Assembly (NCBI RefSeq): GCF_901709675.1
Contig: NC_051101.1
Span: 9,382,501-9,446,500, forward strand
DNA: 64,000 bases
DNA from: Syngnathus acus
Taxonomy: Eukaryota; Chordata; Actinopteri; Syngnathiformes; Syngnathidae
Reading direction: 5' to 3'
Below, one piece after another: positions 15,001 through 27,578 of this stretch. Every line of letters starts with the position of its first letter. Within the stretch, counting starts at the first letter, position 1. The translations under genes and the position numbers were made by a program. Under the pieces are notes generated by a model. It searched no databases. It was not told the DNA's origin and saw only the letters and a program-made list of their open reading frames with translations.

Positions 15001-15244
15001 ACGTTGGGATACTCAGTCGGGAGTCATTGCAGAAGCAGTTTTGAGGGATCTCACCCCTCCCATGCCGGTGTTGTATGTACGAGCCGTACCGGCGGAAGAG
15101 CGGGAGCTCCAAAACACTTATGAGTGTCCCGTGTACCGCACGAAAGATCGCGGATCCACGTATGTTTGGACTTTTTACCTCCGAAACAGACAACCTCCTG
15201 CTAAGTGGATTTTAGCTGGTGTGGCTCTGCTGCTTTCAGTGTGA
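1..15244 (+). CDS. dnah11: Dynein axonemal heavy chain 11, 3' part (AAA4 to C-terminus)
   Basis: This encodes the motor subunit of ciliary outer dynein arms; the 5' part lies outside the window. Exons: 1-154, 511-634, 767-909, 1763-1924, 3596-3829, 3972-4118, 4184-4297, 4378-4521, 5018-5200, 5261-5362, 5454-5588, 6328-6501, 6605-6840, 6955-7077, 9218-9422, 9494(?)-9658, 9811-9951, 10095-10265, 10642-10764, 10835-11028, 11364-11512, 11583-11710, 12002-12229, 12308-12499, 13420-13539, 13749-13991, 14067-14249, 14411-14526, 14608-14720, 14791-14931, 14997-15244. They join in frame into 1,677 residues. The AAA4 P-loop GVGGSGKQS is near residue 15. The stalk coiled coil CC1 spans about 195-359, the microtubule-binding domain 360-468 and CC2 469-547, followed by AAA5, AAA6 and the C-terminal domain, which ends [12 protein letters not shown]. 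Motifs such as [29 protein letters not shown] and GHPPREGAY fit DNAH11 better than the DNAH9 or DNAH17 sequences I recall. The neighbouring rapgef5 supports this. The start of exon 16 is uncertain. Confidence 0.95.
985..1400. mobile_element. MITE with TACCGTATT...CCGGACTATAAGGCGCAC ends
   Basis: This sits in a dnah11 intron. The left end begins TACCGTATTTTCCGGACTAT and the right end is its inverted complement, finishing at ATAATACGGTA. The motif GGACTATAAGGCGCAC recurs inside near both ends. There is no coding capacity, so it is a non-autonomous DNA transposon. A related shorter copy is at 12572-12689. Confidence 0.85.
2462..2867. mobile_element. MITE with TACCGTATTGGCC...GTCTTATATTC ends
   Basis: This is in the dnah11 intron between 1925 and 3595. 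The left end TACCGTATTGGCCTGAATAT is mirrored by GGCCAATACGGTA at the right end, and GTCGTCTTA motifs repeat inside near both ends. The interior is A/G-rich and non-coding. The outermost bases match those of the TATAAGGCGC element at 985-1400, which suggests a related transposase. Confidence 0.8.
8190..8320 (+). repeat. Interspersed repeat fragment (LINE/SINE tail type)
   Basis: The run GCAAATTTATTTATGTAGCA, followed by an ACATTTCCTCCACAAGG-type stretch, resembles the common fish repeat tail 'caagtttatttatatagcaca'. It lies in the 2.1-kb dnah11 intron 7078-9217, which otherwise shows no gene. The classification is from memory and the boundaries are approximate. Confidence 0.5.
11083..11335. 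mobile_element. Degenerate hAT-like MITE (GGCCACATAAAATGATGTG family)
   Basis: This is in the dnah11 intron 11029-11363. It carries CGCATCGTAGTCATAGTTTT on the left and GCGGGCCACATAAAATGATG on the right, the same internal blocks as the elements at 25548-25808, 55004-55330 and 61946-62206. Its terminal TGTCAAACTC parts are decayed. Confidence 0.65.
12572..12689. mobile_element. Short MITE of the TATAAGGCGC family
   Basis: The left end is TACCGTAAATTTCGGATTAT and the right end AAAATTACGGTA, with GGTGCGGCTTATAGTCCGG blocks next to it. It is a short member of the family at 985-1400 and lies in the dnah11 intron 12500-13419. Confidence 0.75.
14308..14391 (+). repeat. (TATGT)n microsatellite
   Basis: About 16 almost perfect copies of TATGT fill more than half of the 161-bp dnah11 intron 14250-14410, between the exon ending at 14249 and the acceptor at 14410. 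Confidence 0.97.
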
Positions 15245-18143
15245 CACCAAATGGAACTGCAAATACCGGTAGTATTATTTCTGGCTAAAGTATTATGATG
15301 AAATATTTTTGCATGTTGAAAACAATTTATTTGTACTCATCCATATTTTTTTTATATATTTTAATTAGACTCAAGCTTCTATTTTTGCATCATTTGTTGG
15401 GGTCAGCACTGTTTTTTTTTTCCTCCCCGAGATTTAAAAAATAACAAAAATCACAAGCTCATGTTATCCAGACCCTGTTGAACCTTTCGCCTGAGATGGT
15501 TCAATCCATCTGTGATTTGTTGGGAGCTTATGTCTCCATTTTAGACCATGTAATTCTGGATCGGGAGCATATTTTATTGGAAGGTCAAGATTAAAAAAAG
15601 CTCTCTGGTTGCCCTCTACTAACTGAATGATACACAATGCCGTCTGGAGAGTTCCCGGCCTGAATTCCCAGGAGATGATGTGCATGGTTGCTATTGACTT
15701 TTAAATGAGGTGCATTTGACATTGACCTTTTGTACCGCTTGGGCAGAATACTAACAGATGAGTGTAATTCATTCAGCCCGGGGCCTGAAGAAGAAACCCA
15801 TTCAAAGCCATTGATAGCTTTCAGTGAGACAGCAACACATCAGATTACACATCTTTTATCTGTTCTCTGTCCAGATGAACCAAAATAAATCAAAAGGTCT
15901 AACCAGACTTCTAATTGAAAACACGTATGTACAAAATAATGGGTGAACATATTAGAGAACAAATAAATTGGGTAAATAATGAATCTTTTTTTCACAATAA
16001 CAGTTACAAGTTACAGCAGAAAATTAGTCCGCCTGCTTTTTTTAAACACTAATGGCTGAGTTTCTGCTATTTCCGCCCTGCTTTCTTTGCATGCGCAGAC
16101 AGAATTGTGGAGGGTGAAAGATTGACTCTGTGGTTTGTATCACACACACAGGAAATGAAGAACTCGTCTTCTCAGTCGTTTCCCTTCATTTCCCTCTCTT
16201 CCTCTCATTAGCGTCCCGCAGTTGCTAGCCAGTCATTTGATGACAGGGAAATGATAACGTGCCCAACGTATTAGGGCAGAAATGGCAGGGTACATCGGGC
16301 CAGACGCAGCAGGCGCCGGGCGGGCCACACGTGCCTCGTGTTAAAAAGGCTAACAAGGACACCTGGTTAATGTCAGTAAAATTGGGTGCTGATGGATAAC
16401 GGTGGAAATTTCAATTTGGTGCAATTTATATTGAACATTTGTGTACTCCATGTTCAAAGTAAACATCCAGTTTGTCAGTCAATCCACTCATTGGTTATGT
16501 ACGAAAGTCACAATTTTGGATTGTCTGCTTTTAAATTCTCCGCTTTCCAGGTGAAATATGATTTTGTATTTTTTTTCTTCATTTTTTTTTTTTTAACAAC
16601 TTTGTGGCTCAGTATTGTTTTACAGCTGCAGACGACGGAGTGGCAAGAGTGGTTTGGCATTAGGAGGTGAGTTTTTTCTTCTTCTTTTTAATTGTTGTAA
16701 TATAAACATGTATTTTAATGCGATGTCACATTTACTCAGGTTGCTTTTATGAAAAATGTTTTATCTGCTGCACACTAGGCCAATCGGTGGTTTGCCACAG
16801 ACCAGTCAAAAAAGTCTAAATAAGTTGAGACAATAGAAATAAAATATTCTGAAACAAATAAATAGGATATGCACAAACATTCTTTTATGAATACAGTACA
16901 AATACAAAAAAATATGCATTGTGTAACAGTCATGACTGAAAATATACAAATAAATGGAATATAATATACATTCTACCGAGTCTGAACTCAAGATACATCT
17001 AGGGCAGCAGCAATGAGTTGTTTTAAGTTAGGAAATGTATTTTTCTTTCATGACTTCTCACTAAATATACGCAGAACCTCTTGAAATTCATTTTCACATT
17101 TTCCCCTAAAGAGACCGTTAATATCACCTCTATCTTCTCCCTACAGCACGACACTATACATGTAAACGAGACTAGATGGTCAAATGTGGCTTCGTGGTCG
17201 GTCCTCCATGGACAACGATGCACTTTTATATTGCAGTCTGAAGAAAGACTTCTGAGTGAGTACAATATGTAAATGAGTTTGTCTGCTGCTTAATTACTGA
17301 TTGTCCACAGCATTTATTTAAATGGGATTATTTTTAAAATGGTACGAATGTACTTGACTTTTCACCCACACATTGTTACATTAACGTTCTGCACTAATAC
17401 CGTAAACTGTTCGTCCTTACCTAAGCACAAAGACTAATAACTTGGAGTAGGATTTGGAATTTACCAGGAAGGCTTAAACTGCAGTTCTTCACCCATCAAA
17501 ACCAACTGCAGAATTTTTTTTGTACTCACATAACAAAATACATCTTTACTAAAATACTCTTAATTTGTCATCGTCATTCCGCCATCATAATAAATTATAG
17601 TAGCTAGCTGTCTGCTAAATAATTACTTTTTAGGAGGCAATTAAAAATGAGCTGTTGCTTTTGTTTGAATAGAAGAACCTTCTTATCAGGACCTGTCTTG
17701 GCTCGTTGGCTAAACAAGTGTGTGCTTTGAGAGATCATCAGGAAATTGTCCAGTTTTACATCATTGCTTCAAAAGTTAATATTATTCATCTATTTTTGTT
17801 AGCAAAGCTGCAGTTATCCTGCGTTATCTCATGTCAAATGTGCCTTAACTCGCTTTAAAAACCTAAAAGATCCGTTTGCCAAATGCTGCTACCTGCTAGA
17901 CATGAGAGTAACAGCAACAGTTTTGACTTCTGCAAGTTGGCTGCAGATAAATAATATGTTATGTCTGAATGGATGAACCTTTACAAATAGACTCGGTAAC
18001 AAAAACAACACTTGTCCTTGTCTCCTGTGTCAGACAAGCGTTTCCTGATTGACTAGCTCTCTCTGGTGGTCGTCCGGCCGTGTGACCTCAGATTGCTGAC
18101 ATGGTCCTGAGTGTTTGAAGAAGGCTACGGTAAGTCTTTGCTT
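15245..18143. other. Tail-to-tail spacer between dnah11 and rapgef5
   Basis: No open frame here resembles a protein. In particular I see no CXXC-rich cysteine cluster of CDCA7L, the gene that lies between DNAH11 and RAPGEF5 in human. The spacer must hold both 3' untranslated regions. I did not find polyadenylation sites convincing enough to place. Confidence 0.6.
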
Positions 18144-21100
18144 TCAAGTCCGAGGCTCCAGCCTGTGCGACAGTTCAAACAGGGTCTGCTGATTGTCGAT
18201 GATGTGAAGGTTATCCATGTAAGCGCGCACGTCTGAGTTGCTCTTTGGGCTCATGCCATTTCCTAAAGTGAAAGAGGAGAACATTTTTCTTCATCATGTC
18301 ATTGCCACAGGTTGGCACAAAGTGGGAGTACTGACCCAAATGATCTTTCTGACTCTGTCTGATGAGGCGGACCGTGTCTGCTATCATATGCTGGTGAAGA
18401 AATCAGTGTGTCAGAAATCAGTGTGATTTGAAAGTTAACGTCTTGTCCCTTCCGTGACTTACCAGCTTTTCAAAGTTTACTAGATTATCATGGAAAGTCT
18501 TGTTGCCTTCATGGATGAACGTTATATCTACGAGAGAGAGCGAGGTGTCATCTCAGTATCTTGAGACATCTTCCGTGTTGGAAATGATGGTGGTACCTTT
18601 AAGTAGCAGAGGAAGAAAGGGAATCTTTGGCGCCTTCATCTTCTTGAACATGTCCCTGTAGGCTTTATGGTTCAGCGAGGGATCCTATGAAGACATTTTC
18701 AAAACAGAAATGTGGGATGTGCATGCACATGGGTGCTTCTGTTTTTCATCCTATTGTCAGTGAAACACTCAAAATTATTTTTTTATTCTGTATGGTGCAT
18801 CTAAAAAAAAAACTATTGTACTGAAACTAACTTTTCTGCAATATTCTATTTTATTCTACACTTGTGTAGAGTGGACATTGTTACTTACCGTGATGCTCTC
18901 CAGCTCAGAAAAGAGCTTTTTGAATTTCCCAGGAATTTTCTGAGGGAATAAAAATGACATTACGTGCATTACAAAATTGTCAAGAAGAGAAAGAAATAAT
19001 ATGAATATTATTAATTTGTGATTTCTACCTCCCACGTCTGACTGAGGCGGCTGACAGCAGCAGTGTTCAGGCCCATTATAATAGCAAAGAAACAATGAAG
19101 ATTCCGCTGTGCTTTGCAGCTGCCAAATGATATGCAGTGCACAATTAGTGGTCAGCGTAAACATGGTTATGCAGTACATTGATAAGCCACTAGAGAGCAG
19201 CATTCCCACAACTACGTATGCCAGCTACAGTTTGCACTTTTTCACATTTGGCCTACATTTATTCAACTGCTGAGAGCAGGTGGGACATTGAGGGCTTTAG
19301 ATGCATAAATTAAAAGTTAAAATATTAAATACAATATATATTTAACAATAGTATGTACATCAATTGATACCTAATAAAATATTCTGCTTCCAACTTCCTT
19401 TCCCCTGAAGTAGGGCATCCCCCCCCCCCCCCCCTATCTTTGGAAGGTGTCTATTTGAGGAACAATGTTCATTTAAGTAGATAATACACTCCGTAATTAA
19501 TTGGTTCATTTATTAGCCTGGAGGTCGTTATTTGAGGAAATACAATGATTAGACGGATGCTTACTGGGCAGCTATCTTGATGAACTTCTTGATGAGCTGT
19601 ACTCTTTGGCAGAGGGCAGTGCACACCAGCACTTCAGTCATCACCCATAATTGGATCTCATTAAAGCGCTGAAGTAGCAACTCTAGCGCCGCCGTGTGGT
19701 TTCCATTGGTATGACGTCTGAAGATGAAGTAGATCAGCTCTTGCTGCAATAAATGGTAACACGGCCCATGAATGAGGCAGGATGAGGTCGCGAGGGATAT
19801 TTCTAGACAACCCTAGCAGATTATGTCAGGTTCTGGTACAAACCTCGTGAATGGAGTCAAACATGGCCCAGTCAATGTTGCTGAATGCTACAGCAACATC
19901 CCATGTGTTTAAACTAAGCATATGAGCAGTCCTCTGTTGCAGTTTTGAGTTTTCTGTGAACGGGTTCTGAGGAGGGAGGCAAAAAAAAAAAAAAGACATT
20001 TTGCACTAGTCTTGAGACATACTGTACTGGATGTACCAAACACCTAATAAATTATTTACATGTTAGTTCATGCCTTAATTTGAATCATTTACCATTTTAG
20101 ATAATTCTATGCTTCAGTGTTACAATATTCCTACCAATACAACCTTACTCTGAAGAGAGTATATTAGAATAATTATTTTTTTTATGTTCATAATGATTTA
20201 AAAGCGCTGGGGGCTGGAAAAAAAACTGTATTGATAGAAATGATCAAATTCAAGTCGCTGTGCAGCAAAATGCAATTTGAAGGGAAAAAAAATGCTGTAC
20301 TAGTTAATTATTTATTCATTTGGTAAAATCTAGCGCGTTTTTGATTATTTTTCCCAAAATGGTTCAGCCATATTTGTATCGTGAGATGACTGATGACCGA
20401 TTTTCTCCCTACCAGGACTTCACCCAGATCCTTTCTGCAAACATGCAGCCTTCCCACTGGCTGCAGGGAAGGGGAGAAAAGTGTGTCATGAGGCTGCAGA
20501 AGGAGTCTGCCTACAGGAAAGGAAAAAAATGCATCACATATCACAAGTGGCAGACATCAGCCAAGCTCTGTCAAGCCGTGTACAAGAGGTAGGACCCCTA
20601 CTTGGAGGAAGATAGACACTGACTTAACTGTTTATTGATCGACTGTAGAACAATTTGGCACCTCATGCTTGGCTCCAATATATGGCAAAGCATGTATAAA
20701 ATCAATTTTTCCTTTTTAATAGGCTAATGGACAATTATTGCATATAATATACACAATAGTAAATAGTCACAATTGTTGATACAAGTATTGTACTGGATTG
20801 GAAGACAATGAAGTGTAATGTGTTTACCTCCAGTATAAGTGACGGCCACCAGCGCCAGTTCATTCTGGGAAAGGCCCATTCTCTCAGCCACTATTTGTAG
20901 CAAGTCCTGAGCCACAGCTCCAGGATGGGCCCTCATGCTCAGGTAGGAGTCCATCGTGATGTAAACATGACAAGGTACTGCAAAGATGGAGTGTTTTGAC
21001 AAGGTAAAAATAAATGAATTAATTAAAATTAAAAAATTAGATGGATGGATAAAAACAAAATGAATGAATAAATAAATAGATTAAACAAACTCATGGTTAT

Positions 21101-24100
21101 TTGTAGGTTGGGCTTGCAGACTACATTGATCACTCTTTGTTTGCTAACAACTTGGCAAACAAAATTCAGGCAGCTGAGAGAAGCAATACAAAATTGCTCA
21201 ACAGGTATGTTTATTACGTCTTTTTTTTTTTTTTAATTGGTTGTACATTCCAAAAGATAGTACGTCAACCTTTAACCTGATACATTTTGTCTTAAGTTTT
21301 TGGTATAAAAGATACGACAACCATAGAGCTAACCAAACGCAAAATAAATGTATTAGTTTATTTTCCTTGCCACTTATCACATATTTTTTCAAAGTAAGAT
21401 TCTTATCAAAAACTAAATAATTTCTGTGTTCTACTTACTTGAGACCAAATGTCATATTGATATTCTGCCTTTTTTCTCATCAGTGTTCTACCACTTGCAA
21501 TCTTTCTCACTCACATCCCGGGGACTGCACGCTGTTTTGTGTTTTTTAGTTTTCAAACACAGCAGTTGTCACGATCACTAAATTAGCACTTCCCTTGAGA
21601 GGCTTCCTGACAGCGCGACCTGCGTTTGCATTGTTGTTCGCAGCCGGATCATAACTCAGGAATGTGCATGCCTAAGTGTCACGTTCACTCCCCCGCGAGA
21701 ATTCCCATTGTGCTGCTTCTGCTGAGGATCATGCCTCATCAGAACCGTTTTAAGGAACAACCTATGATGTAAGGAATGCATGTGTCTTTTTACCTTGCTT
21801 GGTCTGTCTGTGCGTGGCTTTGGACAGGACTCCGTTCTCTTTCAGGCTTAATTGGTGGAATAGTGCTTTGCTCTGGAAGAAAGGAAATAAATACTGAGAG
21901 TTCATTTTCTAGAGAATGGCCCATTTAGTTACATCATCTTCACTCACCTTTCTTTGAGGTGAATATTCCTCCACCGTGCTGAGAAAAAAAAAAAAAAGAA
22001 GAGATAAATAATAATAAAGCTCCAACCAACATGGACCCAAAATTCTTATTATATAGCCCCTGAAGTGGAGCTTGTTTATTTTCTCACTGTCTAATCAAAG
22101 TCTGTGTGTTGTGGGTTCACTTCATTATTTCAAGTCCATGTCAAGAAGGTGAAAGTAGATTATTTTTTTTCCCCCCCCCCTCCAAGACCTTTTTATTTAT
22201 TCACCCTCTTCTCCACAGTTAGTCCTGATGGATGGCTACGCTAGCTGGCCCTGTCTATTAGGGTCCTTTGCATCACAATAGGCATGTTGGCACAAAGCCG
22301 ATCCTGAGGGACCTACTGGCCGGACTGCAGCTGTCCTTGGCCTCATGAAAATATATGATTAAAATATAAATTTGAATCATAAGGAAGCCTTATGAAAGAA
22401 TTAGGGAGAAGTAACGCGGTTAAGTTACTTAGCTTTGAGGAGTGCACGGAAAAGCTTAGTCTGCATTCTGCAGCACAAAGCAGCTAATCTTTTGCTCCCA
22501 ATGGGCCTCATTGTTAAAAGGCCATAAATAGTAGAGTATGTCACTTAGTGCCACCCACACAAAGTGTACTGGTTGTGGTGGGTCTCCCTCTCTGGATGTA
22601 AGCGAGAATGAGTCACTGGCAGAATAAAAAAGCAGCAGCAGCAGCATCAAGCGAGACCATTTGCAGTGGATCCAAATGGGCAGGCGGACAGAGACTCCCC
22701 AGGGAGACTCTGATTGGAGGCTGCGGTCCGGGGAAGGGATTAGGAGAAGCAGTCACACATGGCAAAGTGTTTGTCAGCTGGGGGATTGTCACCTTCACCA
22801 AGGAGGTTGTGTTTGTTTGGTACTGAGCAGGAAACTACTCAACCAATTTCTCCAAACTAGTGCAGAATACAGTAATTGCCAATGTTCTTCCACGAGAGAG
22901 CAGAAAATATAATCAACCAAATTGAATTGGGTTAAACAGATCCACATTTCAGACCATGTGTAAAAAGAGGCAATATTATGGTTATCCCAGCAAACGTACA
23001 ATCTTCTGTGACATTTGTGCTTGATGGTAGCGGTGATTTTTGTTTTATTTATCTATTTATCTATTTATCTTTTTTTTATTTTGTTATTTATTTAGTTATT
23101 TTGTTATTTATTTTGTTATTTATTTATTAATTAATTCATTCATTCTTTCATTTAGTTATTTTTAAATTGCTGCTATGTTTGGTTATTTTTAAATTGCCGC
23201 TATGTAAAAAAACTGTTCATTGGCTCAATGTAGGTTGAGAGTGTAAAACACACATTAGTGTGTGTATGTGTGTGTGTGTGCACGCTTGTAAATCTGTTTT
23301 TCTTTGAACAGCTCCGAAAAATTTGATGAACCTGCATCTTGTTCCTCGCACATTTTCATGCAGCGAAATGAGACGTTGCAATGAGCCGCCGCCGCTTCCA
23401 TTGAAGATGAGCTCGCTCGTTATCTCGGAAGGACAGAAAGTGTGCCAAAATGTGGCTATTAAAATTGCAGCCTCGCTTGGGTAACTTCCTGCGCTGCACG
23501 CCCCGGGGCGTCCCTCGCTTAACGTAGTAACATCAAAAAGCTTCATCACCAAAAAATATTGACAAAATGTCTCTCAAAATTGGTTTGCACTTTGCTGCAT
23601 TATTAACGAATTTCTGAACGGGAATGTTTTGTATCAGACGAAGCTTCAGCGTTGCCATGTTCTTCCTTCTCGTCAAGGTACATAAACCTGTCATTCACCC
23701 GTCAGCTCGTCTTTATTCTATTCCCTTGATTTATGGCTATTCAGCATAAAGGGCTCCCTGACTTTCATATTTTCATGCACAAAAGCCCAGAACACTGCAT
23801 TTCCTTGCCAGCCTCTAAAAGAACGCATTCATGAGAGAAGAAGAAGCTTTTCCTTTGTGTGATGTGCTTTCCTCTCAGTCCTGCAATCGTTCATAGTTGT
23901 ACTTGCCTTAGCAGATCATTTTTAATATCGTTTGTAAATCATTTGGTAATCATCTGATCATGTTACTCACTGCCTCCGATGCAACTGGTAGAGCTTCTGC
24001 AGCTCCCTCAAATCCTTCTGCAAGCCGGGGTGCTCGTAAAGGTCATCTAGCATGTAACGGTACAAAGTCTGCAAGAAAAAGTCTCTCTTCATTAGACAGA

Positions 24101-27100
24101 CGCTGCCCACTCTTTTTTTTTTTTTATTTGAGTCAACCTTTGTCCTCTACCTTCATGAACACCTTGACATGCTCGTCCTCTCTCAGAAAGTCCTTGCAGA
24201 GAAGTAGCCACTGTGACACCAGGTGAACCACTTTCTGTTTCCTCTCCACAATCTCCTTTGTGTCCTCTTTCGATCGGCAGCGCTTGCAGCAATAAGTAAG
24301 GATAGGTTAAGGCTTCAAGTGTTGATGTTAAACTTGTTAACATTGTTTTTTTATTGAAGGATATTGTCCCAGAAGAGCTTGACATAAATCACCAGTTGAC
24401 ATAAACACTGGATAGGTCAGAAGAAAGTCATCCAAAAGTGTGTCTGTTGACAGAAACGCATCATTAGAACGCAATTGGACATTTCTCAGTGCTACTGAAG
24501 CATCTAAAGTACATATCGCTGCCAGTATGACTCATTTATGAAATGGAGTCATTTCAAAGGAGAGCAACATGAGAGACATTTCAGTGAGGATGCTGGAAGT
24601 CCGTCGAGCTTCTGATGATGGCTTCCTTCAGCCCCGGTGAGGATTCTCCTCTTCTATTTAGCTTAGCAAGTCCAAACAAGCCCGAGTATAGCTTTATCTT
24701 CAATGGCACACACAATAACCATCTCAGCCTGTAAATGTGCTGATAAGCCAATCATGTTAATGTGTAGTTTCAATTTTATTTTATTTTTTTACAAAATCGT
24801 ACAGCAATGTGGAAAAATATTAAATGTATGATCGATTAAATTAAGCCAAGCCAAGGATTTTTTTTTTTTTAACAAAATCGTACAGCAATGAGAAAAAATA
24901 TGAAATGTATTTGGATCGTTGTGGTTTTCAAGTCCCAATTTTTATCCGGCTTTTATTGTGTTCTCCAACTTTAAACGTGGAGTCACGTCATGACTAATAT
25001 AATAAAGCATCACACAATTACTGATCCGCTATTTCAATCATCCGTGGAATCAATTAGGCTGACAATCCTTTTTCTATTTCAATACGTACACATACAATTG
25101 ATTATCACAGCCTTCATATTAAGCATGTTTATGCGTCACTTATCGACTTCAGCTGCCAACAAGGAGCCATTCTCCATGTGGGAAAAGCATCAAATCTTCT
25201 TAGCTGGATCATCTTGAGTTTTTGAACACAAAATGTTCTTTTCAAGATAGTTCTGTGTGAATCTAAAATATGAAAAAAAAATCATGCTGTGCTGCTGGCA
25301 GAGGATCAATTCCTGCCTCCTTCACAATCTCTCTGTGATTAGCCTCATATATACGGAGATCTTGCAAAAGGCAACTTCAGAGCCTCTAAAGCAATAAGTC
25401 TTTTGTTTTTTACTTGCAATTCAAAGGATTATATTGAATATTATGTGTATTTTGACTCCTCACATTCTGATGATTAGACGTGAGACAATTTGATGGACAG
25501 GGGACAGGGTGCAAGAACTTACTGACAATTACGGAATTCCTCCACAACAGGGGTGTCAAACTCATTTTTATCACGGGCCGCATTGTAGTCATAGTTTTGA
25601 AATCAGAGACTAGTAAAAACTGTTCAAATGGTTTCAAAAGATGAATGGTAATAAAAAAAAAAATGCTAGCAATACCTCTATTTTGAAAAAGTGAAGACAA
25701 TTTGTAAATTTAGTAATGACACAAAGTCGATGCAAAATTTGTCTTCACGGGCCACATAAAATGATGTGCCGGACCGTATCTGGGCCCCGGACCTTAAGTT
25801 TGACACCTATGTCATCAATTGCTGCCTCATTACTTCTTTTTTTACTGTAGGTGTGTGGCTCTTTGACCTTGGGACCTCACCCCGCATGCTCTCATTTCAT
25901 GGTGGACACATCTGGATCATTACTCAACACAGACCAGTGAACTTAAAGGTCGGTGTCTTTTTTTTTGTCAATACATGTGCACGGTGTGTTGCTGTTTGTT
26001 GATTTTTGCACCAGCAATTGACTCACAACAAATCCCATGAGACAGCATTGAGATCAATTTTCGTTCATTTCCTCATCGGAATGAGTAATGATTCCTCATT
26101 GACGAGCTTTCCTTGTAACAGACCAAATGTGACCATCACCATTTACCAGGAATCAAAGTATGTAAATCTCTCGCTCTCTCTCCCGCGTCTCCCTTATTCA
26201 CTATTTCTCTTCCGAGCTTCAGCAACGGAGTTTCCTCCGCCTTGGCAACAGTGTCACATTATTATTGGAGTACCTGCTGCCACGAAGCGAAGCGGCTGCA
26301 TTTGTTGACAGTGTGTTGTAAAGATATGCTTGCCTGCTGACTGTATGAAAAAGCTCTTTCCCCAAACTGCACATTGATTGCCTTTATATATAGAGGATAT
26401 TAAAAAAAAAACAATGGTGACATCCAAGGGTGAGCAGGACCTGAAACTCACCTATTTGCTGTTTGCTCAAGCAAAAGTTTCTTGCTTTGGCGCCATCTTG
26501 TGGCATCTTAGTGTCAGGGAACAACGTTGAAGTTAACTGAGGAGCTTCATGTGGATATTTGTTGTATTGTGGAATCCATTGGCTGTATCAGTATAAAACT
26601 TTTAGGGAGATATCAAGTGCTCACACGCGTGTGTTTTTTGCACCAGCCGGGCGACACTATACCCTAATACGCAAATTTTTGGAAACCTACAAAATGTACT
26701 AGCCGAGATTAGAACCCAGAACCTTTGACTGCGAGACAGTCTTGCGAATTCTTGCACGCAATAATGACATCACAAACACATAATGTTAACTATGCATTTT
26801 TAAATACTCACATATGTTCTCTAAAGAGGAACCCAAACAAAAACAGAAGTGGGTGGGGGGGTTAACCACAGACCTGAGTCTTTGCCCTGTGTGGCCGGCT
26901 GGTCCTCTTCCAGCTTCAGGTCATTCAGCAGGTGTTCCAGGATTTTCTCTGGAGTCCCTGACACCACCGTGTACCTGTCAGACACCACAGAGTCAGAGGA
27001 CGAGTCCTCATCCATGGAGGAAAGCGAGCGACCGCTGCTCCACTCCTCCTCGCCTTCCGTGCCCTCGTCGTCAATGTAACGGAAGTAGGGCACGTCAAAT

Positions 27101-27578
27101 GTGGGCAGAGTGGACGGCTCTACCCGGCTGCTGCTGCCGCCGGTCCCCTCCTCTGACCCTTCCTCATCTTCGTCCTCATCCTCCTCCTGCTCCACTAAAG
27201 CGGCGTGCAGCAGCAGCATCTCATCCCGCAGCAGGCTCATCCTTGCCCTCACGCCGGCGATGTTACCGTGGTTACTGTTGCATGCCCCCTTTACGCTGCC
27301 ATCCAGAGTCCTATGCCCCCCCCCACCCACTGATAGTCCAAACAAGTCCCTCTCCCCGAACGACTTGAACGGGAAGGCTCACAGTTTCATTCTGTTCAGA
27401 TCCGTGTATCACGGTCCTATATGAGCAGTTGTCAGAGTAATCCAGGGAGAATGACAAGAGGCGGGGAAAGCATCAGTGAGAGAGGCAGGCAGAGATTTGT
27501 GGAGTGGCTTTACCTCCGGTTCCCCGCCACCGCCGCCTCCTCCCGCTTGCCTCCTCCCCTCGCTGGTTGTGACGCCAT
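18144..27578 (-). CDS. rapgef5: Rap guanine-nucleotide exchange factor 5 (short form, complete)
   Basis: This loads GTP on Rap GTPases at membranes. Exons in transcript order: 27578-27514, 27310-26874, 24443-24365, 24295-24151, 24068-23971, 21978-21948, 21872-21794, 20977-20828, 20510-20413, 19966-19844, 19743-19565, 19119-19029, 18939-18889, 18684-18597, 18527-18463, 18390-18336, 18262-18144. They give 650 residues. An acidic N-terminal stretch contains [13 protein letters not shown] and [15 protein letters not shown], which mark RAPGEF5. A RasGEF N-terminal (REM) domain spans about 148-275 and a RA-like region about 311-394. The CDC25-type catalytic domain spans about 400-640, with [23 protein letters not shown] and [19 protein letters not shown], and the protein ends SHRLEPRT. 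The short start is [10 protein letters not shown], in a CpG-rich stretch, but the exon is also open upstream (see the 27514-27644 entry). The third intron is AT-AC, and only that splice keeps the frame. Confidence 0.94.
19413..19434 (+). repeat. Poly-C run
   Basis: An uninterrupted run of about 18-19 C sits in the rapgef5 intron 19120-19564. Its length is likely to vary between individuals or with sequencing error. Confidence 0.9.
24296..24364 (-). other. rapgef5: U12-type AT-AC intron in rapgef5
   Basis: On the minus strand, exon sequence GGGACA is followed by ATATCCTTC, the U12 AT-AC donor consensus. CCTTAAC (24312-24306), the U12 branch-site consensus, lies about 10 bases before a terminal AC. 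Removing this 69-base stretch joins CA to T (His) and reads [15 protein letters not shown], in frame with both flanking exons. No GT-AG pair in the region preserves the frame. Confidence 0.88.
25548..25808. mobile_element. hAT-like MITE with TGTCAAACTCA ends
   Basis: The left end is GGGTGTCAAACTCATTTTTA and the right end AAGTTTGACACC, which is inverted. CGGGCCGCATTGTAGTCATA and GGGCCACATAAAATGATGTG are inside. It is non-coding and sits in the rapgef5 intron 24444-26873. Confidence 0.85.

Noticed and set aside
16386-16670. 94-codon open frame ending at a donor-like AGGTGAG in the dnah11-rapgef5 spacer
   Set aside because: Low-complexity Phe-rich translation, no homologous motif and no partner exon.
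24336-24342. GT donor (AAT|GTTAAC) for the rapgef5 exon starting at 24443
   Set aside because: It gives a phase clash with the next exon and no matching acceptor. The AT-AC splice fits donor, branch site, frame and family sequence.
26814-27368. 184-codon plus-strand open frame rich in Pro, Ser and Arg
   Set aside because: It is the antisense shadow of the acidic rapgef5 exon 26874-27310, which has clear family matches on the minus strand.
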